A stretch of DNA of 64,000 bases from positions 3,154,001 through 3,218,000 of the forward strand of contig JAPDOI010000020.1 in NCBI GenBank assembly GCA_029168955.1. The letters run 5' to 3'. Every line of letters starts with the position of its first letter. The stretch's first letter is position 1. This DNA comes from Aplectana chamaeleonis. Its lineage: Eukaryota; Nematoda; Chromadorea; Rhabditida; Cosmocercidae. Below, piece after piece: positions 11,225 through 21,400 of the stretch. The position numbers and the translations under genes were made by a program. The notes under the pieces were generated by a model. The model was not told the DNA's origin and ran no database searches. It worked only from the letters and a program-made list of their open reading frames with translations.

Positions 11225-12300
11225 TTACGCTTGTCTTGAACTCACACAATTCATGATAACTCATCAAGTAGTCGTCTCCCATAGAACCCGCGAAACTCGC
11301 TACTTATCGCACATACCATCTGGCCTCTGGCCGGATAAAAGGGAGGCTTGGGAGGCGATGACGCAGCGGGAATGGCGCGAGCGGTAGCAGCAGCTCAAGC
11401 TCAATCATGAGTAGAAGCCCAGTCTTGATAATATGCAGTATCACCTATTTAGCGGGTCCGACTACAAGACAATATGGAGGTATAAGGTAACACTAACAAG
11501 AACCGTAACAGTAACAAACAACAAAATACAAGAAACTCTGTCGTATTTATCCCGTTCTCTTTTTGATGTTCGATATAAAATCCTGACTAGTGATTATAAA
11601 TATACCTCACAAAGGTTTTCGCTTAGTGTAGAAAAAAGAGCACAGACAGGTTGAAACAGATAGTCCAAGATAGTGAGGCCGCCCAAATGGCACTGGTCCT
11701 TAATGCCGTCCAAGTATGTGGTGCATCGGTGGTTCCGTCCGCCTGCTACGCGGGCGGCCAAGGCACAATTTCCAACCGATGCACCATATTTGAACTGCAT
11801 CAAGGTTCAATGCAATTTTGGTGGCTCTACTCTTTTATATTATCTGTTCCAACCTGTCTGTACTATTTTCTACACAACGCGCAAACCTTTGTGAATTACA
11901 TTTATTCTTACTAGTCAGGATTTTACATCGAACACCAAAAAAGAAAGGGAGGGGTACGACAAAGTGTTCATTGTACTTTGCTATTTGTTACTGTTACTGT
12001 TCTTGCCAGTGTTACCCTACTCCTCCCTATTGCCTTGTAGGCAGGTCCGGTGATTAGGTTTAATCGAGATTCTGGCATTGTATTATTATCAAGGCTGGGC
12101 CTGTACTCATGACTGAGCTTGAGCTTGAGCTGCTGCAACTGCTCGTCCCACTACCGCCGCCCAGTCGCCTCTCGAGCCTCCCTTTTATCCAAGCGGAAGG
12201 CAGATGGAAAGTGCAATAAGTGACGAAGGATGCCGGTGTTATGGAAGTCGACAATTCGATGAGTCTCCATGAGCTCATGAGAAATGATGAAAAGCGTGAC
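11225..12300. mobile_element. Very large palindrome (about 1.05 kb foldback)
   Basis: The left arm 11225-11740 and right arm 11755-12300 are reverse complements. Similarity is strongest from 11318 to 12207 (GGATAAAAGGGAGGCT near both outer ends, ACTAGTCAGGATTTTA in mid-arm, TTTGTGAATTA/AGGTATAT nearer the centre) and weaker but alignable further out. The loop is only a few tens of bases, near TCCGCCTGCTACGCGGGCGG. No transposase is seen. Open frames on both strands are mirror images. Confidence 0.85.
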
Positions 12301-12700
12301 CATAAAGGTCCAGCTTGCCGCACTATTCAGTGGATTATCGAGGGTCCCGACAAAAAGCAGCTGTCCATATAAAGAGTGCCCTTCTTCGAAGGCGCATGAG
12401 CCCAACAGGGGTCAATTCGGCTGTTCTTCTTATCCATCTAACGTCGCCTCTCCTCATATGGTGACCGGTCGACTTTGATTTCGCTTTCGACGGTACTTGC
12501 ATTGGATCACGAAGACGGGATAAACTTGGAAGCTCTAAAGGTGTACTCCGGATTGATGTTGAATGCGCGGGCTATACTTCGAAAGACAACGCTCGAGCGC
12601 TATGTGGGTAACTTGCGAAGATCCTGACGTGAACGCTATGTAAGCCTACGTTTCGTCCGCGTGACAGGCGCGAAGAGAGAAATGTCGAAAGGTAAAGGTG
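12301..12700. other. Flank of the palindrome, possible coding remnant
   Basis: A minus-strand open stretch (about 12375-12210) encodes a hydrophobic segment (SAASWTFMVTLFIISHELMETH) running into the palindrome arm. I do not recognise it and see no clear splice sites. It may belong to the element. Otherwise nothing is recognised. Confidence 0.3.
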
Positions 12701-12831
12701 AGCCCGAAATTCTGTGTCAGCCAGATGGTCGGTGGCTCCCTTGAGAGGCGTGGAAGCTACCCAAGCTACTCTCCTGCCCCCCCCCCAGTTCTTCCTCCAA
12801 GTCGTTATCCATGTTCATTGAGCGTCTCAGG
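12700..12831 (-). pseudogene. Small RTE-type LINE fragment
   Basis: On the minus strand, 12830-12775 encodes YLRRSMNMDNDLEEELG. This matches the segment just after the palm domain of RTE-clade reverse transcriptases and the larger RTE fragment at 54150. Only a few dozen codons remain, interrupted by a C-rich run. Confidence 0.55.
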
Positions 12832-12983
12832 TACAGTCGGCACGGATCGCACTTATACCCTGCGTTCCTTGGCTTGGGTTGGCGCAAACTCAGTGCGCAT
12901 ATGTTATAACATGCGTGCACCGAGTTTACGCCAACGCACAATGAAAAAAACTGGGAGTATCAGTACGATCCGTACCGACTGTA
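12832..12983. mobile_element. Hairpin MITE, GCGCAAACTCGGTGC family, copy 1
   Basis: Near-perfect stem: TACAGTCGGCACGGATCG at the left end against CGATCCGTACCGACTGTA at the right. The inner conserved block GGCGCAAACTCAGTGC pairs with GCACCGAGTTTACGCC around a TATGTTATAACAT centre. One of five copies in the window. Confidence 0.85.
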
Positions 12984-13112
12984 CCCGAATGAGTTGGTGT
13001 CCGTGATCAGTTACCCACCACTCTCGACTTGGGTTCCTTCGAACCAGGCGTTCTTCATTAACTGGATTTTCGCCGATTAACTCGCAGTCCAATCCGTCTT
13101 CGTTTCGAACTC

Positions 13113-13828
13113 TTAGGTTGATGCAAAAGTTTCCGAACTTTTCACGACTTCGAATAAAAACATTTATTTCAAAAACAAACAAAACTCACACAACGGTTTT
13201 TTTCCATCACATTCGAGGATCCTTCGCCACCGATTGAACAGATCATGAATTCCCGATGCGTAGAACTCTGGCTGTTTCGAGTCCAAGTAATCTTCTAAGG
13301 CCATTTTGACTTCGTCATCGTTAGTGAACTGTTTTCCATCCAGGAAGTGCTGCATCGAGCGGAAGAGATGGTAGTCGGAAGGGGCAAGATCTGGGCTATG
13401 TGGAGGATGAGGAGAAACTTCCCAGCCCATGTCCAGCGGTTTCTGTCGGGTTATCCAGCATACGTGTGGCCGAGCATTGTCGTGAAGGCGAACAGAAACT
13501 GCTGCACCTGGGATGGGAAGTTCTTCATCACCCTCCGTATAGCCCAGATCTTGTCCCTTCCCACTACAATCTGTTCCGCTCGATGCAGCACGTCTTGGAT
13601 GGAAAACAGTTCACTAATGATGACGAAGTCAAAATTTCCTTAGAAGAAAACCTCGACTCGAAACAGCTGGAGTTCTACGCGTCGGTGAATTCATGATCTG
13701 CCCAATCGGTGGCGAAGGATCCTTGAATGTGATGAAAATTATTTTGCTGGGTGAGCCTTGTTTGTTTTTGGAATACATGTTTCTCATTCAAAGTCGTGAA
13801 AAGTCCGGAAACTTTTGCATCAACCTAA
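13113..13828. mobile_element. Palindromic mariner derivative (two 3' halves head to head)
   Basis: Inverted ends begin TTAGGTTGATGCAAAAGTTT and continue through CGACTT, about 45 bp, on both sides. TA follows the right end. The minus strand from about 13487 to 13164 encodes a mariner C-terminus: HDNARPHVC, then HSPDLAPSDYHLF with the third catalytic Asp, then MQHFLDGKQFTNDDE and RWRRILECDGKK. The plus strand at 13490-13700 encodes the same region again (YSPDLVPSHYNLF, GKQFTNDDEVK). The element is therefore two copies of the transposase 3' half in inverse orientation, with no 5' half. Non-autonomous. Confidence 0.88.
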
Positions 13829-13950
13829 TAATAATGCCAGTTGGTTCATAGCCCAAACAGAGTTTCCGACATGGTTCTACGGCAGACCAAGTCCGTAGAA
13901 TGCTAGATTTATGTTTTAACATTTAACATTTATAACATGCGCGTCAGCAC

Positions 13951-14634
13951 CAGGGATGAGCGGAAATTTTTTTCTGAACTTCGGGAATCGGAAGCCGGAA
14001 ATCGGAAGGACCTTCTCAATTTCGGAAATCGGAATTAGGAACGCCAAAAACCATCGGAAATCGGAATTCGGAAATCGGAACTACGTTCAGTGAAATTCTT
14101 AACTCTCCCCTGGTGACTGTGCGTAACAGAAAAACTTGAACTTATCCTTCTTTACTGAGAATTTTCATGCAAACACAATTAACTCTGGCTTTGTGAAAAG
14201 TGAAAACGGACCTCGAAACCGAATTCAGCGCCCGAAATAACTTCCTGGGGCCGGATGCATCAAGGCGCCGGGTTGGGACAGGGGCAGGGCAGTCGACATC
14301 TTTGACGATCGAAGCGCGAGGGCAGTAGATCATCTAATCTATCGTGCCCGAGCAGTGTTTTTCGCTGCTCTAGCTGCCCCAGCCTCCTAGATGGGGCAGC
14401 AGGGGCACGATTGATTTTGTGATTTACGGACACTTTGAAAAGCGCAGACTGCCCTGCCCTTGCCCCAACCCCGCCTGTTGATGCATCTGGCCCCTGGGGT
14501 TTGGCCAGGAAAAGTGTTAAAATTTCCAGTCTCGTGAGTATTTCCGATTTCTTCCGCATTTTCAGGCTTTTTTTTTGGAAATCGGAAGTCGGAAGACCTA
14601 AAACCATCGGAAATCGGAATTCCGCTCATCCCTG
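13951..14634. mobile_element. hAT-type MITE with perfect 8-bp target duplication
   Basis: The termini CAGGGATGAGCGG and CCGCTCATCCCTG are exact inverted repeats. GTCAGCAC immediately precedes (13943-13950) and follows (14635-14642) the element: a perfect 8-bp duplication, which with a CAGGG terminus is diagnostic of the hAT superfamily. The subterminal regions are degenerate repeats of GGAAATCGGAA. The centre (14230-14480) carries further inverted GC-rich blocks (GCCCCTG/CAGGGGC). No transposase. Confidence 0.92.
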
Positions 14635-14827
14635 GTCAGCACATGTGAATAACAAAACAGAAAAAAGCGAATGGAAAAACATTAAAACATAACCAACAGC
14701 AAACAAAAAGAAAATTAGGCCCCACTAGAGCCAATAAAAGGTTCCTGTTCCAAATACCGGTCAACCTGCCTTTTAAAAACACTGAGAGAACTAGGCACCA
14801 AGAGCCTTTTACTGAAGCGCAGATATT

Positions 14828-16021
14828 TCAATACCCCACGAATTGTGAAAAAAAATTACGCCTTAAGCGAGTTCGAGGCTGAGAGAAGCTGAGTTTGAAC
14901 CCCTGACCTCTAGTATTAGAACGTCTCAAGGTGAAGAACTCAGATAGTTTAAGACCCACGAGATCATTCAACATTTTGAAAATTAAGAATAAATCATTTC
15001 TTCTCCTACGGTGAGCAAAAGTGTCAAGCTGCAGCCTTTTATTTCTCAGATAACTCCTAGGAATGTTGGCATATGTGAATCCAAGTGTCCGAATAAAGAC
15101 TTTCCTCGTAAAGCTGTTTTGTACCCTCTCCAACCTTTCTATTAACTGACGTTTATAGGTCCCAAAAACGAAAGTGCCATACTCCAACATTGAGCGAACA
15201 TAAATTTTATAAGCCTTTATCAGCAACTTCGGATCTTTCGAACTTAACGATTTAAAAAAAAGAAAGAGTCTCTGCTGCGCCTTAGTAGCAATGAAACTAC
15301 AATGCTCATCAAACGAAAGCTTGTTATCTACTACGAATCCGAGATCTTTTAATTTATCAATTGCCTCAATCGGTATATCGTTAATTACGTAGGTGGCTTG
15401 GAGATTAGGGTCTCCTCCCAGGTGTAGGACTTTGGTTTTCCCAGCTGACAAGGGCAGTCCCCATGTTTCCGACCAACAGCAAACAGCTTGAACACTATCC
15501 TGCGAAGCTGACACCCCATTATTACTAACTTCACTAAAAACCTTGATATCATCCGCAAAGATCTGACACCTAACACCTCCACGTTCCACTACATTGGGAA
15601 TATCATATGTATAAATGTTGAACAAAATTGGGGACAAGACCCCCCCCCCCCCTTGAGGGACCCCACTAGATGCACTTCTGACGGAACAAAGGCAATTGTT
15701 AACGCATACTTGGAATGTACGACCGCTGATAAAGGCTTCAACCCAATTGACAATTTTTTCGTGAAAGCCCAGATGCTGCATTCTGGCAATCAATTTTACA
15801 TGATCCACTTTATCGAATGCTTTTTCAAAATCAAAGTAAATAACATCTACACTGTTTTTATTATCCAAACTAGAAGTCCACTGGTTTAGTGTTTCAATCA
15901 TTTGAGTGACAGTGAATTTTCCTTTACGAAACCCATGTTGTCTATCCGAAAAAATATGACTGCCTTCCAAATGCATCACAAGGACATTCTTCATTATCTT
16001 CTCAAAAATTCTGCACAACAA
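14828..16021 (-). pseudogene. LINE reverse transcriptase domain
   Basis: An open frame of 397 residues on the minus strand encodes most of a non-LTR reverse transcriptase, which copies element RNA into DNA at the nicked target. Landmarks are RQHGFRKGKFTVTQM, YFDFEKAFDKVDH (first catalytic Asp), GVPQG followed by an abnormal Gly run, LSPILFNIY, then CQIFADDIKVF (the FADD catalytic pair), and the thumb with LGFVVDNKLSFDEH. The Gly run reflects a C14 homopolymer on the plus strand and may be a replication slip. This frame is intact from the palm to the C-terminus. Upstream parts lie in other frames, so the element as a whole is probably inactive. Confidence 0.9.
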
Positions 16022-16138
16022 TGAGGTAAAACTGACAGCCCTGTAACTAGCGGCGTCAGTGTACGGAGGTTTTTTGGGAAGCGGAACAACTAACGCATGC
16101 TTCCATCTACATAGAAGGAACTTCTGCCCTAAAGAAGA

Positions 16139-16465
16139 TCAAATTGAGAAGAATTTCCAAAGGAGTGGAATGTGAACAGCTACCCTTTTGATAAACACGA
16201 ATGGGATGTTGTCAGGAGTAATGGAAGAGCAGCTTGGCCATTTAGACAAAAGTTTCAGAATAACATTACGATTAAAGGACACAGAGTCCTGCATTACGAC
16301 TCGAGCACCCATTGAACCCGCACTAGCTGTTCCCGACACCCTTACAAATACATGCTCAAAACTTTCAGCAAGTAACTCCGCCTTTTGAAAGTCTGAAGTA
16401 AGGAATTCGCCATCAGCACCACGTAGTGGACCAACTTTTTGCCAAGGTTTTAGCCTATTACCCAT
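16139..16465 (-). pseudogene. LINE linker between endonuclease and reverse transcriptase
   Basis: The minus-strand frame encodes the segment that precedes the RT domain in CR1/jockey elements (KWPSCSSITPDNIPFVFIKR resembles the conserved 'S.GPDGIP..ilK' motif). It is out of frame with the RT at 16021, with about 120 bp between. A further piece (RKTPISSSNLPHYLNRL) is readable at about 16690-16590. Confidence 0.7.
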
Positions 16466-16712
16466 AAATTTGAAAAAAGAATTTCGATCATTAGATTCAA
16501 TTACCTTTTTTCCACTGAAATATTCTACTTACAAAGTTTTTTTTTTCAAAAATATTCGACTCTGCCTTATACTTATCCCAGTCTTCCTCGTTATTAGTAG
16601 TATTGCTAGCTTGAATGCATGGATCTTGACTTCATGAAGTCTATTCAGATAATGTGGCAGATTGCTACTAGAAATAGGAGTTTTTCGAAGCTCAACAAAT
16701 AAATTTATTACA

Positions 16713-17598
16713 TACAGTACCGTGCAAAAGTCTATTCTCGTGGCGTTTCCGCGAATAATGTTTTTATACATATCTTGGCTTGCCCTTAGCGAAACTTGAT
16801 GAAACTTTAGTATGTTATGGGGCATCACAACCCTTGCTTTACATATACATGGAATTGGTTTTTGAGCGTGCAGTTTTTTAATATGGAATTTTTTTATCAT
16901 TTTGTGTTATTATTTCAAATAAGGACTTTTCCCTTGAAACATGGCTAATACAATTCCAAACCCGTAGCAACTATTCTCCATTGGAAGGTCTTTGGAACCC
17001 TTGTATAAACTTGTAAAAAATTTATCTCTGTTGAAATTTGTTTAGAAATAAATTCGAAAGAAAATAATGCGATATAACACTTATTAAGTATTTATTTATT
17101 ATCTCTCTTTGACGCTATTGAAAAAGGGCGAAATTCATGTTCCAGTTGTACTTTGTCAAAACTTATATAGCACATATATTGTAATGGTTCTGGGGTGAAT
17201 AATTTTATAGGGGTGAATTTCCAAAAATTAACTCCAACCTGTTCAATTTTCGGTCTTCAGAAAAATTCTGATAGAGACTGATACAGACTATTTTCCCACA
17301 AAGCTATACAACGGTCCCAAAGACCTTCGAATGGCGAATAACTGCTACGGGTTTGGATTTATATTAGCCATGTTTTAAAGGAATAGTCCTAATTTGAGAT
17401 ATTACCACAAAATGGTAAAAAAAATCCCATATTTAAAAACTGCACGCTCAAAAACCAATTTTATGTATATGTAAAGCAAGGGTTGTGATGCCCCATAACA
17501 TACTAAAGTTTCATCAAGTTTCGCTAAAGGCAAGCCAAGATACGTATAAAAATATTATTCGCGGAAAGGCCTCGCGATTAGACTTTTGCACGGTACTG
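16713..17598. mobile_element. Tc1-type foldback element inside the LINE
   Basis: The outer ends TACAGTACCGTGCAAAAGTC and its complement (GACTTTTGCACGGTACTGT at 17580-17598) resemble Tc1/mariner-superfamily termini. The inverted arms are very long: about 16713-17015 and 17280-17598 align as reverse complements (shared AAACCCGTAGCA, GGCATCACAACCCTTGC). Total 886 bp, no transposase. It separates the endonuclease and RT parts of the host LINE and is therefore younger. Confidence 0.85.
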
Positions 17599-17599
17599 T

Positions 17600-18364
17600 C
17601 CATGTTCTAAAATAAAACGGAATGTTTCATACATCTCATTGACACTAAAACTACACCCAAAGGACCCTGACCAATCTATATTATCTAAGTAAGCTCCAAT
17701 CAGGTCATAATTTGCCTTCTTGAAATCTCGGCCGAAAATGTATTTTTGTTCCTTCAGTGAGCCAGCCAGCTTAAAATGCCAACTGGCATGATCACTCGAA
17801 CCTAGCGGGGAAGAAATATTGACCCTATCTACCATTCCCAACTCATTGCAAAAAATACGATCCAATAAGTGATTAACTCTAGTGTTACCTCGAACCATGG
17901 GATAATATTGGTGATTAGAAATAAGCTCCAGAAACAAGCTGCTCGATGCGCAACCACCCTGCGAAACCGAGAGAGTCCCAACAAATGTTAGGAAAATTGG
18001 AATCGCCCAGCAGTAAGCAAGGAAAAGCGCATGAAGTCAGATCACTAATACATTTGAATAGTTGCTCACTGCTACTAGCACAACATTTAGACGACCTATA
18101 AACGAGAATGATTCTGCACTTGGACACCTGGCAATGTAGATTACCAGCCAACAGTTCATATGAGTTATCTATGCTTTCCTTAAAAACCAGCTCAGGGAAA
18201 AGACAGTGCTTTACAAGAAGAGCAACTCCTCCACCTTTTATCCGTGGCCTATCGCACCTTAAACTCTCATAGTGGGCACATAAATCTCCAAGAAAAGGTT
18301 CTAAAACAGCACTAGGCTTCAGCCAAGTTTCGGCTAATGTTTCTGACTGTTTTTTTGTTAACAA
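17600..18364 (-). pseudogene. LINE apurinic-type endonuclease domain, frameshifted
   Basis: Two overlapping minus-strand frames (18364-17915 and 17937-17600) together encode an exonuclease/endonuclease/phosphatase-fold domain that nicks target DNA. Motifs seen are LAETWLKP, KGGGVALLVKH, LLLGDSNFPNICWD and the terminal SDHASWHF (catalytic Asp-His). The frame change near 17930 is a simple indel. The N-terminal motif is missing or starts just before 18364. Confidence 0.82.
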
Positions 18365-18461
18365 ATTGGTGAGGGAAGTAGAATAATAGTTCCTGCGAGA
18401 ACGTTAGCTATGAAGTTTAGTTTCACATTCGTTGACTTCCAGACATTCTTGTGTCACCTTT

Positions 18462-21400
18462 TCAAGAGCTTAACACACTGCTATGGAAAATCGCATCCGG
18501 AGACTTCAGGGGGCACCGGGCCGCTTGGTCTACACCGTTTCTTGCCGGGTTCAAACAAAAATCATGATTGCGAAGGTATGTCGCATAGTTTTTTTTTCAG
18601 CGCATTACATACACATAGCGTCACTCACTATGTGAAATGGCGTCGACTGGATCATCGAAGAACTCCTTCATACCACAGTACGGACACTTCTCCTTGATGA
18701 GTGGACCTATGCTAAACCCAGTTTCCGTCTTCCTTGACAGCAGCGGTTTCGGCATGGCTGACGTGGACGGCTCGTCAACTGGCGGTAATGTCGGTGATTC
18801 CGTTGACGTGGGCTCGACACCTGAAATCTTCCGTTAGACATCCGTCAGGTATCAATTCATATTTTCACAGAATAAACTACTTTTTAGGGTAAATACGAAT
18901 TATATGCCTTGAAGCAAATTTGAAATTCATGCCAAAATCCCCAGATTATCTCCAGCATTGCAGAATAAAAAGAGTATTCACGGAAACTCCAAGAAATTCA
19001 AAAGCCAACCTCTCTCCCTTAGCGGCGGTGGCCTTCGTTTTGCAACCGGAACTGCCTGATCTTTCATCATAGTCATTGCCATATGCTCATCCTGAGAATC
19101 ACCACAGTTGAAATTACATTTTGATTATTCCAGTATTTTGTTGGGATAGAGGTTTCTCGGCATAAGACCCTGTCGAATTCTCAACTTCGGTCTTTTGATC
19201 AAGTGAGATATATCGTTCGGCAGCGTTCATTATTTTCTATCTGATGCTCCATTCCACTTCCAGAAAACCGCTCGATTTTCAAATCATAAACTAGACTGCA
19301 GTGGATATCTTCTGTACTTTGAGCATTGTTGAGTGTTTCTACTATATAAGGTTGGAGCGAAAGTTTCCCCCTCCTCAATATTGACGATTTTCAAACCTTT
19401 CAGCGTTAGTCCCCCGGCCGTGAACGATATACCGATCGAAAGCAGAAGTTCTTTTCTATCTTACGCTTCCTCCCAATTGAGCCAATGCCTGCTCATTTGC
19501 GAAATACACTGCATCGAATAAGTATACGAACACCTTCAGAATTGATGAATCGAATGTTTAAAGTAGATTTTGCGTAAGAAAATTAATTCCTGTGCAATCA
19601 GCTACGCTGGAAACGATGATTCACATCATATTACCGTTGCACCTCGATTTGGCTTCTGATTATGCAGCAGGCTCCATTTTTTGCTTGCTGCATATATATA
19701 CAAAAACTTTAAAAACATTGCACGTTGTCAAATCTTTGCCATAAAATAGCCAACAAAAAGTTATATAAGTATGAAGCTGCGGCACCTCTGCGTGAAACCA
19801 GTTCCAGAAATAGGTCTGAAAGGCTCTCGCTGAGCTGCTTGAGCACATTTTCTCTGACAAGGGAAGTATAAGAAGCGTAGGTCTGAACGGTAGAAATCTA
19901 ATGTCATAAGGGAATGTTCACGCATTACACAGTGAAATAGTGTTGGGTACCCGCCGCGAAAGATAGATCTGAAGGAGTTATAAGCTCCGAAAGTTTGCCG
20001 ACCATCGACCTTCTCCTAGTCTATGAATTGTTAAGCGGTCAAGCCAACAGCATCGATGGCGCAAAGGGAGGAAGGGGCAGTGGTGGGCATGTGACCAGGG
20101 TCCGAATCTCCCCCAGAGTCGGTTTTTTGCAAATTCACGGAACTTTCATATTTTGATCAAAAATTATATCACAAATGTCATTTCATCCTTTTGCTGCGCG
20201 ATATAGCCATATCGAAAGTGAAATAGACTCGGGTACAAAGTATTGAAAGGCTTTGTTCCCCATCAAGGATTTCCATTGTTCTGGAGAACTTATATGATTT
20301 TGAAGTATTAACATCACATATTTTGAACAAGCCCATCCGTGCCCCTTCCTTCCTTTGCGCCGTTGATGCTGCTGACCCGACCGCTTAACAATTCATAGAC
20401 TAGGAGGAGGTCGACGATGGTCGGCGAACTTTCGGAGCCTATAACTACTTCAGATCTATCCTTCGAGGCGGGTACCCAACACTATTTCACTATGTAATTC
20501 GCGAAAATTCCCACATGACATTAGATTTCTACCGTTTAGACCTACGATTCTTATACTTCCCTTGTGAGTTCGCATCATGCGTCGAGAATAGCTCTTCAGA
20601 GCATTTAATTTGCCGCACTGCGTCTCGGTCATGAAAATTTTCTAAGAACAGATGTTCAATGGGTTTTTTGGGGGAGGAATCGGGGCTTATGGCTGACCTA
20701 ACCATTTGACCTATGCTAAATCCCTTACTACAGCTTCCAAAAATAGGTTAATGCTTCCGTCGCGCGCTTGATTTCGTTTGGATCAGTTTAACGGAGAAGC
20801 TTGAAAATCCGATCCGTCGTCTGTCACAACGTCTAAATACCGTAATTCCTGTTATTTAACACCCCCTCTATTTGAACCCCTCCCTCTAATTGAACCGCCC
20901 TTCTGGCGGAGGTTGAAAAATTGTACACCCGGGTGTTCGATTACAGGAAATACGGAAGGTGGTCTATGATTGACCACCAGATCGTATTTTTAGTTATTTC
21001 ACTTCATTTCCTAGCTTTTTATTACTCAAGGCTAATTTACGCCGAATCATTTTTTAAGATATTTCAAGATATTTTTGAAACTTTTTGAATTCTAAATGGC
21101 ATCGCTAAATCGTTACTTTTGCCAGGGAGCTATATTTTCAAACACTTCAAAATTTTTTCCCTAAGGTTCCCTTTCTGATTCCAATTTCGCTCCATACATT
21201 CCATTTTGAGAGGTGAAACATCTAACGGACGATATTGTCGTATGTGTACAATTTCTGAAACTTGTGGCCCACAACCATGAAAAAACGCCATTTATTGCCG
21301 CATTTTGTGCAGCATGTTAAAAATCGATACTTTTGATCATTAATATTCGATTTTGCAGAATGAGAAGAATTTCCCAAACAAGTGACTTACAGCCATCAAC

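Larger units (their letters stand above)
14640..18364 (-). mobile_element. CR1/jockey-like non-LTR retrotransposon, split by another element
   Basis: The minus strand carries, in order, an endonuclease region (18364-17600), a linker (about 16712-16139) and a reverse transcriptase (16021-14828). A Tc1-type foldback element sits at 16713-17598. Several frame changes (for example near 17937 and between 16139 and 16021) and a run of C at 15641-15653 inside the RT region indicate decay. Both catalytic domains remain recognisable. Sequence 14640-14828 is probably the 3' untranslated region. No terminal tail was clearly identified. Confidence 0.9.
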
